NCBI RefSeq assembly: GCF_900142165.1
Contig: NZ_FQZY01000029.1
Location: 1-54,868 of the forward strand
Length of the DNA: 54,868 bases
Source: Hespellia stercorisuis DSM 15480
Lineage (GTDB): Bacteria > Bacillota > Clostridia > Lachnospirales > Lachnospiraceae
Direction: 5' to 3'
The translations under genes and the position numbers were made by a program. Of this stretch, positions 27,305 through 36,394 are shown piece after piece (the first letter of the stretch is position 1; each line of letters starts with the position of its first letter). The notes beneath the pieces are model-generated. The model was not told the origin of the DNA, made no database searches, and saw only the letters and a program-made list of their open reading frames with translations.

Positions 27305-29143
27305 ATGGACAAATTAAAAATGCACACACCTAACAAGGCAGATGAGAATTACGAAAAATTGGAAGCGATGTTTCCCAATGCCATAACTGAAACCATTGAT
27401 GAAAATGGAGAGGTTGTAAGAGCAATTGATAAAGATGTGCTTATGCAAGAAATTTCCTGCAAAGTAGTTGAAGGGCGTGAAGAACGTTATCAGTTTACTT
27501 GGCCTGACAAGAAGAAATCAGTTCTCCTTGCCAATGCACCTGTTGCAAAGACATTACGCCCTTGTAGAGAAGAAAGCGTTGAGTTTGATAATACAGAAAA
27601 TCTTTACATCGAAGGTGATAACCTTGAAGTGTTGAAGTTATTACAAGAGACCTATCTAGGAAAGATTAAGATGATTTATATTGACCCACCATATAATACA
27701 GGCAATGATTTTGTATATGAAGACGATTTCTCTCTAACAACAGAAGAGTATATTGCCAATAGCGGTCAACTTGATGAAGAAGGGAATCGACTTGTAAGAA
27801 ACCTTGATAGCAACGGACGATTTCACACAGATTGGTTAAATATGATTTATACACGAATTAGATTATCTAAGGATTTACTTTCAGATGATGGTGTTATATT
27901 CATATCAATTGATGACAATGAAATAGACAATTTATCAAAAGTATGTTCAGAAATATTTGGTGAATCAAATTTTGTTTGTAAGTTTATTTGGAAATCAAAA
28001 CTTGGTAAAGTTGGAACTACATCAACAATATCTGCAACTCACGAATATATTCTTTGTTATGCAAAGAAATTAGAAATGTTGTCTTTTAAAATGATAAGAA
28101 ATGAAACTGATGGACGAAAAGAGAATTTAAGACAGTGGGGTGTGGCTGACCGTCGTGAAGACCGTCCATCAATGTTTTATCCAATTACAATTGATAATGT
28201 TAGTGTTCTTCCAATAAAAGATGATGGAACTGAAGGAAGATGGAGAGTGGGCGCAGAGATGGCACAAACACTTTTAGACGAAGGCGTGCTTGAATTGAGT
28301 GAGAAGAATGGAAAATATAATATTTATAGAAAATTCCCTTCTGGGGTATCATACACACCTTATGATACACTTTTGCTAGAAAACATTGGAACAACGGCAA
28401 AAGGAGCTGCAATGTTAAAAAGTTTGGATTTAACAAAAGCATTTGATTTTTCAAAGCCAGTTGATTTGATTAAACATTTTGCATATTTATGTACAAATGA
28501 GGATGATATAATTTTGGATTATTTTTCGGGCTCAGCAACTACTGCTCAAGCAGTACTACAATTAAATGTGGAAGATTCAGGAAATAGAAGATTTATTATG
28601 GTACAGTTACCAGAAGAAACAGATGTAAAATCCGAAGCGTACAAAGCGGGATATAAGAATATTTGTGAAATTGGTAAGGAGCGTATTCGTAGAGCTATTA
28701 AAAAAATAACTGAAGATAATCCAGATGCCAATTTTGATGGTGGATTCAGAGTTCTGAAATGCGATAGTTCCAATATGAAAGATGTTTATTATAATCCGAC
28801 TGAATATCAATCAACACTTTTTAATTCATTATCGGATAATATTAAAGAAGACAGAACTTCTGAAGATTTATTGTTCCAAGTAATGCTCGATTTGGGGGTT
28901 GAATTATCAAGCTCAATAGAAGAAACAGAATTACTTGGGAAGAAAGTATTTAATGTTGCTAATGGATTTTTAATTGCCTGTTTTGATGAAAATGTAAGTG
29001 AAGATGTTGTTACAGAAGTAGCAAAGAAAAAGCCATATTACTTTGTTATGCGTGATAACTCGATGGCTAATGATAGTGTTGCTACTAATTTTGACCAATT
29101 ATTTGCAACATATAGTACTGACACAATAAGGAAGGTGTTGTAA
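27305..29143 (+). CDS. mod: Type III DNA adenine methyltransferase (Mod)
   Basis: This 612-residue enzyme methylates adenine N6 within its recognition site. Motif IV DPPYNTG (about residues 127-133) precedes the S-adenosylmethionine motif I DYFSGSATT (about 404-412), the beta-class order of type III Mod subunits. ENLYIEGDNLEVLKLL is the typical lead-in and the TRD region lies between the motifs (about 230-390). The closing DTIRKVL fits Mod C-termini. No simple repeat suggests phase variation. GGAGG precedes ATG 27305. Its partner Res is two genes downstream. Confidence 0.9.
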   Translation: MDKLKMHTPNKADENYEKLEAMFPNAITETIDENGEVVRAIDKDVLMQEISCKVVEGREERYQFTWPDKKKSVLLANAPVAKTLRPCREESVEFDNTENLYIEGDNLEVLKLLQETYLGKIKMIYIDPPYNTGNDFVYEDDFSLTTEEYIANSGQLDEEGNRLVRNLDSNGRFHTDWLNMIYTRIRLSKDLLSDDGVIFISIDDNEIDNLSKVCSEIFGESNFVCKFIWKSKLGKVGTTSTISATHEYILCYAKKLEMLSFKMIRNETDGRKENLRQWGVADRREDRPSMFYPITIDNVSVLPIKDDGTEGRWRVGAEMAQTLLDEGVLELSEKNGKYNIYRKFPSGVSYTPYDTLLLENIGTTAKGAAMLKSLDLTKAFDFSKPVDLIKHFAYLCTNEDDIILDYFSGSATTAQAVLQLNVEDSGNRRFIMVQLPEETDVKSEAYKAGYKNICEIGKERIRRAIKKITEDNPDANFDGGFRVLKCDSSNMKDVYYNPTEYQSTLFNSLSDNIKEDRTSEDLLFQVMLDLGVELSSSIEETELLGKKVFNVANGFLIACFDENVSEDVVTEVAKKKPYYFVMRDNSMANDSVATNFDQLFATYSTDTIRKVL

Positions 29144-29562
29144 TGAGTGGGACAATTGATTCTCTTTCAAGGATTCAGGGACTTGCAGACAAATTGAAAG
29201 ACATCTCTATGCCAACAATGCCTGACGAATCAATTTTATACCAATTTAAACCTGAATTACCAAAGATAGAAATTGATGAGAAAAGCACATTTGCATATCA
29301 AATGCAACAACAAACAAATCAAATTCTTGAAAAGAGTAATGAACAAATAAGGTTGCTTACAGAGCATAATGAAAGACTGGAGAGTAACTATAAAAAACTG
29401 GAAGAACTTTATAAACTCAAAGAGAGAGAATTAGTTGAGGCAAAGCAAGAAACGAGAAAGACAAAAAGAATGAGCATTGCAATGCTTGTCGTTGCCATTA
29501 TTTCTATGCTTGTTGCAAGTGCAGCGTGGGCTAGTCCGCTGCTCATAGGAGGTGTCGCATAA
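29143..29562 (+). CDS. Small coiled-coil membrane protein between mod and res
   Basis: This 139-residue protein is joined to mod by a TAATG overlap. Residues 50-108 are a charged coiled coil (QQQTNQILEKSNEQIRLL and on), followed by one hydrophobic helix (SIAMLVVAIISMLVASAAWA, about 113-132) and a short tail. Nothing like it belongs to classical two-gene type III systems, and I do not recognise a family. The tight overlap and position imply that it works with Mod-Res, perhaps placing the complex at the membrane. It also resembles single-helix coiled-coil effectors of some abortive systems. Confidence 0.75.
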   Translation: MSGTIDSLSRIQGLADKLKDISMPTMPDESILYQFKPELPKIEIDEKSTFAYQMQQQTNQILEKSNEQIRLLTEHNERLESNYKKLEELYKLKERELVEAKQETRKTKRMSIAMLVVAIISMLVASAAWASPLLIGGVA

Positions 29563-29563
29563 A

Positions 29564-32500
29564 ATGAAATTTAACTTTAAAATACAAGAATACCAAACGG
29601 ATGCAGTAGAAGCTATAGTAAGTGTGTTTAACGGTCAAAAGAAGTATGACAAAATCAGTTATATAAGAGATATAGGAAAACGTACTAAAAAGGCAGAGCA
29701 AATGACTTTCGCTCCTAATTCGGATAATGGTATTGTTGAAATGTATGACCCTCTTGATGATACTGGGTACAAAAATGAAGTAATTGAACTGACAGATGAC
29801 CAACTTCTAACCAACATACATCACTTACAAAGTCAGAATAACATTAAACATTCAGCAAGTCTAAACAAGGACTTAGGGCGTTGCTCCCTTGATATTGAAA
29901 TGGAAACTGGAACGGGAAAAACATATGTATATATTAAAACTATGTTTGAGTTATATGAGAAATACGGGTGGTGCAAGTTTATTGTTGTAGTGCCAAGTAT
30001 TGCCATAAGAGAAGGTGTAAAAAAATCATTTGAGATTACAGCAGACCATTTCAAAGAACATTATGGAACAAAGGCAAGATTCTTTGTATATAATAGCTCT
30101 AACTTAAAAGAATTAGATAATTTCTCTCAGGGAGATAAAATAAATGTAATGATTATAAATACACAAGCTTTTGCTTCTTCTCTTAAGGAAGATGGAAGAA
30201 GCAAGGAAGCTCGTATTATCTATTCTAAACGAGATGAGTTCGGCTCAAGAAAACCTATTGATGTTATTGCAGCAAATAGACCAATAATTATCTTGGATGA
30301 ACCTCAGAAAATGGGTGGTGCAGTTACACAAAAAGCTCTAAAGAACTTTAATCCATTGTTCAGCTTGAATTATTCTGCAACGCACACTGTAAAACATAAT
30401 ACAGTTTATGTTTTGGATGCTTTGGATGCATACAACAAGAAACTTGTAAAGAAAATTGAGGTAAAAGGATTTGAAGTAAAGAACTTCAGAGGAACAGATA
30501 GTTACCTTTATTTAGAACAAATATTGCTTTCTTCAAAGAAGCCACCTATGGCTCGTATTGAGCTTGAGATTGCATACAATAAATCCACTAATAGAGAAAC
30601 CCGTATTCTTGGAGTAGGGGATAATCTTTATTATGTTTCTCAGGAAATGGAACAATACAAAGGATACACAATTTCGGAAATCGACCCACTTACGGGAACA
30701 GTTACATTTACTAATGGTGAGGAAATAAAAACGGGAGAAGTTGTTGGCGATGTATCTGAAAGTGATATGCGTAGAATTCAAATAAGAGAAACAATCAAAT
30801 CCCATTTTGATAAAGAAGGAGTATTGTTTAATCAGGGAATTAAAACCCTTTCGCTGTTCTTTATTGACGAGGTAGCAAAGTACCGTCAATATGATGAAGC
30901 TGGAAATGAACTATTAGGCGAATATGGGAAAATGTTTGAGCAGGAATACCTTAGTATCCTTAATGAAAAAATTACTTTGATTGATACTCCATATCAGAGA
31001 TATTTGAAGTCTATGTGTAGTGAAGTATCAGAAATACATAAGGGATATTTCAGCATTGATAAGAAAACTGGGAAGAGTATTGACAGTGCGGTAAAAAGAG
31101 GCAGTGAGTTCTCAGATGATATTTCAGCATACGACCTGATTCTGAAAAATAAGGAGCGTCTATTATCTTTTGAAGAACCAACCAGATTTATTTTCTCACA
31201 TTCAGCATTAAGAGAAGGATGGGATAATCCGAACGTATTCCAAATCTGTACACTAAAGCATAGCGATAGTAATACCGCAAAACGTCAGGAAGTTGGTCGT
31301 GGGCTTAGACTTTGTGTTAATCAAGATGGAAATAGAATGGATAGTCAAAGCTGCGGTGAAAGAGTTCACGATATAAATATGCTTACAGTTGTTGCAAGTG
31401 AAAGCTACACTGATTTTGTTACTGATTTACAAAGCGATATTAAGAAAGTACTTTTTGATAGACCAACAGTTGCAACAAGTGAATACTTTAGCGGAAAATA
31501 TGTAAAAGTAGATGATGTTCCGACACTAATTGACGATGAAAAAGCCAATGACATTGAATTTTATCTTATTAGTAATGGCTATGTAGATAAGAAACGCAAA
31601 GTAACAGATAAATACAGAGACGAAATTGCAAATGGTACAGTTGCAGAACTACCAGATAATTTAAAACCGATGGCTGAGGGAATACATTTGCTTGTCCAGG
31701 CAGTATATGATGATAGCATTCTTAAAGATATGTTTAGTGATGGTCACGAAACGAAAGTTACAGAAAATCCACTTAATGCTAACTTTGAAAAGAAAGAGTT
31801 TCAGGCTTTATGGAATCAGATTAACCATAAGTATGCTTATACCGTTGAATTTGATAGTGATGAACTAATCCAGAAATCTATTGCTCATATTGATGAGAAA
31901 CTTTTTGTTGCCGAATTACAATATACAGCTACAATTGGTCGTCAGACAGATAAAATAGATGAGTATGAAGTAAGCAGAGGAGCGTCTTTTGTCAGAGAAT
32001 CATCAGGTACTTATGGACTGAAACACGCCGAAGTGAGCCAAATCAAATATGACCTTGTTGGAAAAGTAGCGGAAGGCACTACTCTTACGAGGAAAACAGT
32101 TGCAAAGATTTTGGCAGGAATAAAAGTTGACAAGCTCTATATGTTCAGAAACAATCCTGAAGAATTTATCTCAAAAGTTGTGAAGCTTATCAATGAGCAA
32201 AAAGCAACAATGATTGTAGAACATATTACATATGACCCTATTGAGGGAGAATATGATAGTACAATTTTTACCGCTGAAAAGAACACTCAAAGTTTTGAAA
32301 AGGCATTCGTTGCAAAAAAGGCTATCCAAGACTATGTTTTTACTGATGGGTCTGCCGAAAAGAGCATAGAAAGAAAATTTGCAGAAGAGTTAGATTCTGC
32401 TGATGAGGTCTGTGTATATGCAAAACTTCCAAGAACATTCCAAATTCCGACACCGGTTGGAAACTATGCTCCAGACTGGGCAATTGCTTTCTATGAAGGA

Positions 32501-32689
32501 AAGGTAAAACATATATTCTTTGTTGCTGAAACTAAAGGTACAATGGAAAGCCTGAACCTAAGACCTATTGAACAAGCGAAAATATCTTGTGCGAAGAAGC
32601 TATTTAATGAGATGTCTACAAGTAAGGTAAGATACCACGATGTGGATAGTTATCAGAGCTTATTAGACGTAATGAAGTCAATGCAGTAA
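29564..32689 (+). CDS. res: Type III restriction enzyme Res subunit
   Basis: This 1041-residue ATP-dependent restriction subunit has Walker A METGTGKTYVY (about 112-122), a DEAD-like motif II IILDEPQKMGG, and late helicase motifs ALREGWDNPNVFQI and RQEVGRGLRL. At the C-terminus a PD-(D/E)XK nuclease domain shows YAPDWAIAF and VAETKG (about 968-992). This is the EcoP1I/EcoP15I order and length. ATG 29564 is used because AGGAGG (29548-29553) lies ten bases upstream; similarity does not need the GTG at 29552. With mod it forms a complete-looking type III restriction pair. Confidence 0.9.
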   Translation: MKFNFKIQEYQTDAVEAIVSVFNGQKKYDKISYIRDIGKRTKKAEQMTFAPNSDNGIVEMYDPLDDTGYKNEVIELTDDQLLTNIHHLQSQNNIKHSASLNKDLGRCSLDIEMETGTGKTYVYIKTMFELYEKYGWCKFIVVVPSIAIREGVKKSFEITADHFKEHYGTKARFFVYNSSNLKELDNFSQGDKINVMIINTQAFASSLKEDGRSKEARIIYSKRDEFGSRKPIDVIAANRPIIILDEPQKMGGAVTQKALKNFNPLFSLNYSATHTVKHNTVYVLDALDAYNKKLVKKIEVKGFEVKNFRGTDSYLYLEQILLSSKKPPMARIELEIAYNKSTNRETRILGVGDNLYYVSQEMEQYKGYTISEIDPLTGTVTFTNGEEIKTGEVVGDVSESDMRRIQIRETIKSHFDKEGVLFNQGIKTLSLFFIDEVAKYRQYDEAGNELLGEYGKMFEQEYLSILNEKITLIDTPYQRYLKSMCSEVSEIHKGYFSIDKKTGKSIDSAVKRGSEFSDDISAYDLILKNKERLLSFEEPTRFIFSHSALREGWDNPNVFQICTLKHSDSNTAKRQEVGRGLRLCVNQDGNRMDSQSCGERVHDINMLTVVASESYTDFVTDLQSDIKKVLFDRPTVATSEYFSGKYVKVDDVPTLIDDEKANDIEFYLISNGYVDKKRKVTDKYRDEIANGTVAELPDNLKPMAEGIHLLVQAVYDDSILKDMFSDGHETKVTENPLNANFEKKEFQALWNQINHKYAYTVEFDSDELIQKSIAHIDEKLFVAELQYTATIGRQTDKIDEYEVSRGASFVRESSGTYGLKHAEVSQIKYDLVGKVAEGTTLTRKTVAKILAGIKVDKLYMFRNNPEEFISKVVKLINEQKATMIVEHITYDPIEGEYDSTIFTAEKNTQSFEKAFVAKKAIQDYVFTDGSAEKSIERKFAEELDSADEVCVYAKLPRTFQIPTPVGNYAPDWAIAFYEGKVKHIFFVAETKGTMESLNLRPIEQAKISCAKKLFNEMSTSKVRYHDVDSYQSLLDVMKSMQ

Positions 32690-32713
32690 AATTGTTTCTT
32701 AGGTAGGTGAACT

Positions 32714-32770
32714 ATGAGTTTGAACACTTTTGAAACTATATGGAAAGCAATATGGTTGATAAATAATTGA
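32714..32770 (+). CDS. Possible 18-aa leader peptide
   Basis: A short frame (MSLNTFETIWKAIWLINN) lies 24 bases after res behind AGGTAGGTGA. It fills part of the 150-base gap before the ATPase gene. It could be a leader peptide or a chance frame; size alone prevents a firm call. Confidence 0.2.
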   Translation: MSLNTFETIWKAIWLINN

Positions 32771-32839
32771 AATACTACATAAGTACGGAAAATGCAGTGT
32801 TTAAGGCACTGTGTGTGGAATGGTGAAAGGAGAAATTAT

Positions 32840-34399
32840 TTGAAAATACATTCTTTAGTAATTAAGAATTTTAGAGGATATAAGGGCGAAACAAAAGTAT
32901 TATTTGATGATTTGACAGTCTTTGTGGGACAAAATGATATTGGTAAATCAACAATACTTGAGGCATTGGATATTTTCTTCAATAATAACAAAGGAATTAT
33001 CAAGATAGACCCACTAGACGTGAATATATTTGAAAAAGAGGAAGGAAATGAGGAAACAATTATTTCCGTTACATTTACAGATTTGCCAGATTCTATTGTT
33101 ATAGATTCAAGTGCAAGCACAACTTTGGAGAAGGAATATCTTATCAATGAAGATAACCAACTTGAAGTGGTCAAGAAATTCAAATCTGGTGGAAGTGCAA
33201 AAGTTTTTATTAAAGCATTTCACCCAACACATACTGAATGTGCTGATTTGCTTTTGAAGAAAAATAAAGACCTTAAGAAGATTATAAAGGATAATTCCAT
33301 AGAAGTTGAGAATCAAAATGTAAATTCAATTATGCGCGAAGCTATATGGAAGCATTATAGTGATTGTTTGGAATGTAAATCTATAGAAATAGATACATCA
33401 AAAGAAGATGCAAAAAATATATGGGAGAAATTAAATTGCTATATGCCAGTATATTCTCTGTTCCAGTCTGACAGAAAGAATAGTGATGGGGATAGCGAAG
33501 TTCAAGACCCATTGCAAGAAGCAGTCAAGCAAATACTTAGTGACGAACAATTACTAGAAACTTTAAATATAGTTGCTCAAGAAGTTCAAGATAAACTAAA
33601 AGAAGTTGCTTCAAGAACACTTGATAAATTAAGGGAAATGGACCCTAATGTTGCTAATAGTCTAAACCCAGTCATTCCATCAACGCAGGGGTTAAAGTGG
33701 CAGGATGTTTTTAAGAAAGTATCAATTTCTGGGGACGGAGATATTCCAATCAATAAAAGAGGTAGCGGGGTAAAACGCTTAATACTACTTAATTTTTTTA
33801 GAGGAGAGGTTGAGCGAAGACTAGAAGCAAGTGACAATACAGGTGTCATATATGCGATTGAGGAACCTGAAACTTCGCAGCATATAGACAATCAAAAGAA
33901 ATTAATTGTAGCTTTGAAAAGTTTATCAGAGATGGCTAATGTGCAGGTTGTACTGACTACCCACAGTTCATTTATTGTAAAACAACTTGATTTTTCCAAT
34001 CTAAGATTGATAAGTAAGGACAAGGAATCACATCAGAAGAAAATTGATAAGGTATTGCCAGGGCAATTAAGTTATCCTTCCTTAAATGAGGTGAACTACA
34101 TTGCTTTTGATGATGTGACGATAGAATATCATAACGAACTTTATTCATATATTGAGTATCGTGGGTGGATAAACGATTATAGAAGTAAAGCGCAGAATAC
34201 CAACCGCACATATAATCGTGTTATGAGGGATGGAACAATCAAGGCAGAACAGAAAATTCTGTCAGAGTATATTAGAAATCTTATTCATCATCCCGAGAAT
34301 AGGGAAAATGCAGCATATTCACACCAAGAATTGAATGAATCTATTGTAAGTATGCGAGATTATATCCAAACAAAGACCGATGAAACAGAATCAGAATAA
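32840..34399 (+). CDS. OLD/ABC-like ATPase with HEPN-like C-terminus
   Basis: This 519-residue protein begins LKIHSLVIKNFRGY like OLD, RecF and AAA_15 ATPases, with Walker A VGQNDIGKSTILEA (about 29-42). A long insertion follows, then a signature-like KRGSGVKRLILLNFF, Walker B VIYAIEEPE (about 336-344) and the H-loop LTTHSS. No TOPRIM nuclease domain is present, unlike true OLD proteins. The last 110 residues are helical and contain EYIRNLIHHPEN, an Rx4H pattern (R479-H484) like HEPN ribonucleases. I use the TTG start at 32840 because AAAGGAG precedes it and similarity begins there. A guard or effector role beside the restriction genes is inferred. Confidence 0.75.
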   Translation: MKIHSLVIKNFRGYKGETKVLFDDLTVFVGQNDIGKSTILEALDIFFNNNKGIIKIDPLDVNIFEKEEGNEETIISVTFTDLPDSIVIDSSASTTLEKEYLINEDNQLEVVKKFKSGGSAKVFIKAFHPTHTECADLLLKKNKDLKKIIKDNSIEVENQNVNSIMREAIWKHYSDCLECKSIEIDTSKEDAKNIWEKLNCYMPVYSLFQSDRKNSDGDSEVQDPLQEAVKQILSDEQLLETLNIVAQEVQDKLKEVASRTLDKLREMDPNVANSLNPVIPSTQGLKWQDVFKKVSISGDGDIPINKRGSGVKRLILLNFFRGEVERRLEASDNTGVIYAIEEPETSQHIDNQKKLIVALKSLSEMANVQVVLTTHSSFIVKQLDFSNLRLISKDKESHQKKIDKVLPGQLSYPSLNEVNYIAFDDVTIEYHNELYSYIEYRGWINDYRSKAQNTNRTYNRVMRDGTIKAEQKILSEYIRNLIHHPENRENAAYSHQELNESIVSMRDYIQTKTDETESE

Positions 34400-34474
34400 C
34401 GCAGATAAATTGGATTGATTATAGAATGACATTTATTGGGAAATAGTTATTTTTAGTATAGGAAAGGATGGCAT

Positions 34475-35452
34475 ATGGAAACAAAACCAAGAATACTTTA
34501 TCTCTTAAAGATTCTACAAGAGCGTACCGATGAAGAACATCAGCTTTCGACGAATCAGCTTATAGAGATATTGAATGATGAGTATGGCATATCTACATAT
34601 AGAACCACTATCTCAAAAGATGTGACTGCCCTGCAGCAGTTTGGAATTGATGTTGTGTCAGTCCGTTCTACACAGACAAGATATTTTATAGGCGATAGAG
34701 ATTTTGAACTTGCAGAACTAAAGATATTGATTGATGCAGTGGAATCTTCCAAGCTGATAACACATAAGAAATCAAAGGAACTGATTTCAAAAATACATAC
34801 ACTGACCAATGAGGGACAGGTTTACAAGTTAAAAAGGAACAATTATTTTGCTGAACGAGTGAAGCCTGATAATGAACTGATTTATTATATTGTTGACGCT
34901 ATTAACGAGGCAATCAATAACAATAAGCAAATCTCCTTCCAGTATTACGAATATTCGGGACTTAAGAAAAAGGTTTTGAGAAATAAAGGAGAAGTGTATA
35001 TTATCAGTCCATACAGTCTTGTCTGGTGTGGCGATTACTATTATGTGGTCGGTCATTCAAAGAAGAAAGATAAGATTGTAACCTTTAGGGTAGACAGAAT
35101 TGCAGCGACACCTGAAATCTTATATAAAGATGGAGTTCCAGCTCCTAAAGATTTCGATGTGGCAGAATATACAAAGCAGGTATTCTTTATGTATGACGGA
35201 GAGCAGGTGGAAGTTACGCTGCGATGTGATAACAGCTTGATGAAAACGATGATTGACCGCTTCGGAGAAGATGTAACAACCCTTGCATATGATATGGAAT
35301 CATTTAGATTGATTACTACCATTTCGGCAAGCCAAACATTCTATGGATGGGTTTTCGGATTCGGTGGCAAGGTACAGATATTAGAACCAGCAGAAGTAAA
35401 AGAAGAATATAGACAGATGATACTTGATGAAAGTAAGTGTATAGAGGAATAA
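34475..35452 (+). CDS. WYL-domain transcriptional regulator
   Basis: This 325-residue protein has an N-terminal winged helix-turn-helix (RILYLLKILQERTDEEHQLS, then YRTTISKDVTALQQFG), a linker and a WYL ligand-binding domain (SPYSLVWCGDYYYVVGHSKK, FRVDRIAATPE), ending with a WCX-like domain (TTISASQTFYGWVFGFGG). WYL regulators of the BrxR/CapW type control phage-defence islands in response to nucleic-acid fragments. Here it is the last regulator of the island rather than the first gene. A GGAAAGG site precedes the start. It may control the island together with the XRE protein. Confidence 0.88.
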   Translation: METKPRILYLLKILQERTDEEHQLSTNQLIEILNDEYGISTYRTTISKDVTALQQFGIDVVSVRSTQTRYFIGDRDFELAELKILIDAVESSKLITHKKSKELISKIHTLTNEGQVYKLKRNNYFAERVKPDNELIYYIVDAINEAINNNKQISFQYYEYSGLKKKVLRNKGEVYIISPYSLVWCGDYYYVVGHSKKKDKIVTFRVDRIAATPEILYKDGVPAPKDFDVAEYTKQVFFMYDGEQVEVTLRCDNSLMKTMIDRFGEDVTTLAYDMESFRLITTISASQTFYGWVFGFGGKVQILEPAEVKEEYRQMILDESKCIEE

Positions 35453-35455
35453 AAT

Positions 35456-35764
35456 ATGAATGTAGAATTTCTGGTAAACCAAGAATTGAATGATGGTAGA
35501 CAGCTTTTCATTACCGAAAAAGAATTTAAAAAAGCAGCAAAGAACGAAGACGAATTTAATAGTTTTGCATTTGCCACAGAATGTTTTTTCTCATATTATG
35601 GTTTAGATACTTTTATCAATGTTAGAGAATATGAAATCATTAGACAGGAACTGACTGCAGGTGGAGCTGTTATCATCACTGTTGTAGAAGAAAAAAATCC
35701 AAGAAACTGTTTTCTAGAGGTGTATGTATCGAATCATAACAGACTTAAGAAAGTTGAAATATAA
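35456..35764 (+). CDS. Unknown protein, 102 aa
   Basis: A small acidic protein (starts MNVEFLVNQELNDGRQLFI, ends NHNRLKKVEI) begins four bases after the WYL gene, so it is surely co-transcribed and probably coupled. The middle FATECFFSYYGLDTFINV and a strand VIITVVEE suggest a compact alpha/beta fold. I recognise no family and see no signal or membrane segment. Confidence 0.6.
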   Translation: MNVEFLVNQELNDGRQLFITEKEFKKAAKNEDEFNSFAFATECFFSYYGLDTFINVREYEIIRQELTAGGAVIITVVEEKNPRNCFLEVYVSNHNRLKKVEI

Positions 35765-35820
35765 GATAACCATTGGATTTGATTCAAGGAAGTGAGGGAC
35801 TTCCACGAGGCATAAGATAA

Positions 35821-36183
35821 ATGAGACGAAAATGTAAATTAACAAAAATTGCAAAATCTCAGCAACAAAAGTTTTTTAGATTATGTGGAGAAAAGTACCG
35901 TAGAAAACTAATCGGAAAAGAAAAGATGACAGTTGCCGACTTTGCCAATATTACCTTGATATTAAGCTATTTGGACTTTTCATCGTATTATTCTTATGTT
36001 TTGTGCAAATATCCAGAACAGTTGGAGATTTATGCAAATGTTATTGACAGAGAAGTGGCAGATGATGAGCCTTTATATGTCGATGATATACTGGATGAAA
36101 ATGAAATAATTATCAAAAGATTTTGTGATGGTATTCAGAACAAGCGTATGCAAAAGATTTACAGAGAGAGGTTATTTGTTTAA
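35821..36183 (+). CDS. Unknown protein, 120 aa
   Basis: This protein has a basic N-terminus (MRRKCKLTKIAKSQQQKFFR), a short aromatic stretch (YLDFSSYYSYVLCKYPEQLE) and an acidic middle (DDEPLYVDDILDENEI). No family is recognised. It follows the previous unknown gene by 56 bases and is the last gene before the island's terminator. Ribosome-site quality is weak (GAGGCATAAG), so expression level is uncertain. Confidence 0.5.
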   Translation: MRRKCKLTKIAKSQQQKFFRLCGEKYRRKLIGKEKMTVADFANITLILSYLDFSSYYSYVLCKYPEQLEIYANVIDREVADDEPLYVDDILDENEIIIKRFCDGIQNKRMQKIYRERLFV

Positions 36184-36272
36184 AGTTACCGAAGGAGCTA
36201 AGGGCTGTGTGAATGCAATAAAGAAACGTACAGAACGAATGGGAAAGCAAATCTTATGAATTGAAATGAGAT

Positions 36273-36307
36273 GAGGTGTTGCTCGATAGCGACACCTCTA
36301 TTTTTCT
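36273..36307 (+). terminator. Rho-independent terminator closing the defence island
   Basis: GAGGTGTTGC (36273-36282) pairs over its whole length, with one G-U, with GCGACACCTC (36289-36298) around a 6-nt loop; TATTTTTCT follows. It separates the island from the LexA-like gene. The 90 bases before it hold no convincing gene. Confidence 0.85.
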
Positions 36308-36320
36308 GTCCATTTTTATA

Positions 36321-36373
36321 TTGCGTTTATTCAATTATCAAGTATAATATACTTATCAGAAACGAAGCGTTTC
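36321..36373 (+). promoter_or_regulatory. Promoter and palindromic operators of the LexA-like gene
   Basis: TTGCGT (36321-36326) and TATAAT (36343-36348) are 16 bases apart. AAGTATAATATACTT (36340-36354) is an interrupted palindrome over the -10. GAAACGAAGCGTTTC (36359-36373) is a second palindrome 21 bases before the ATG. Both are sensible autorepression sites for an S24/LexA dimer. Confidence 0.55.
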
Positions 36374-36394
36374 ACTTAGAAAAAGAGGTGCAAA

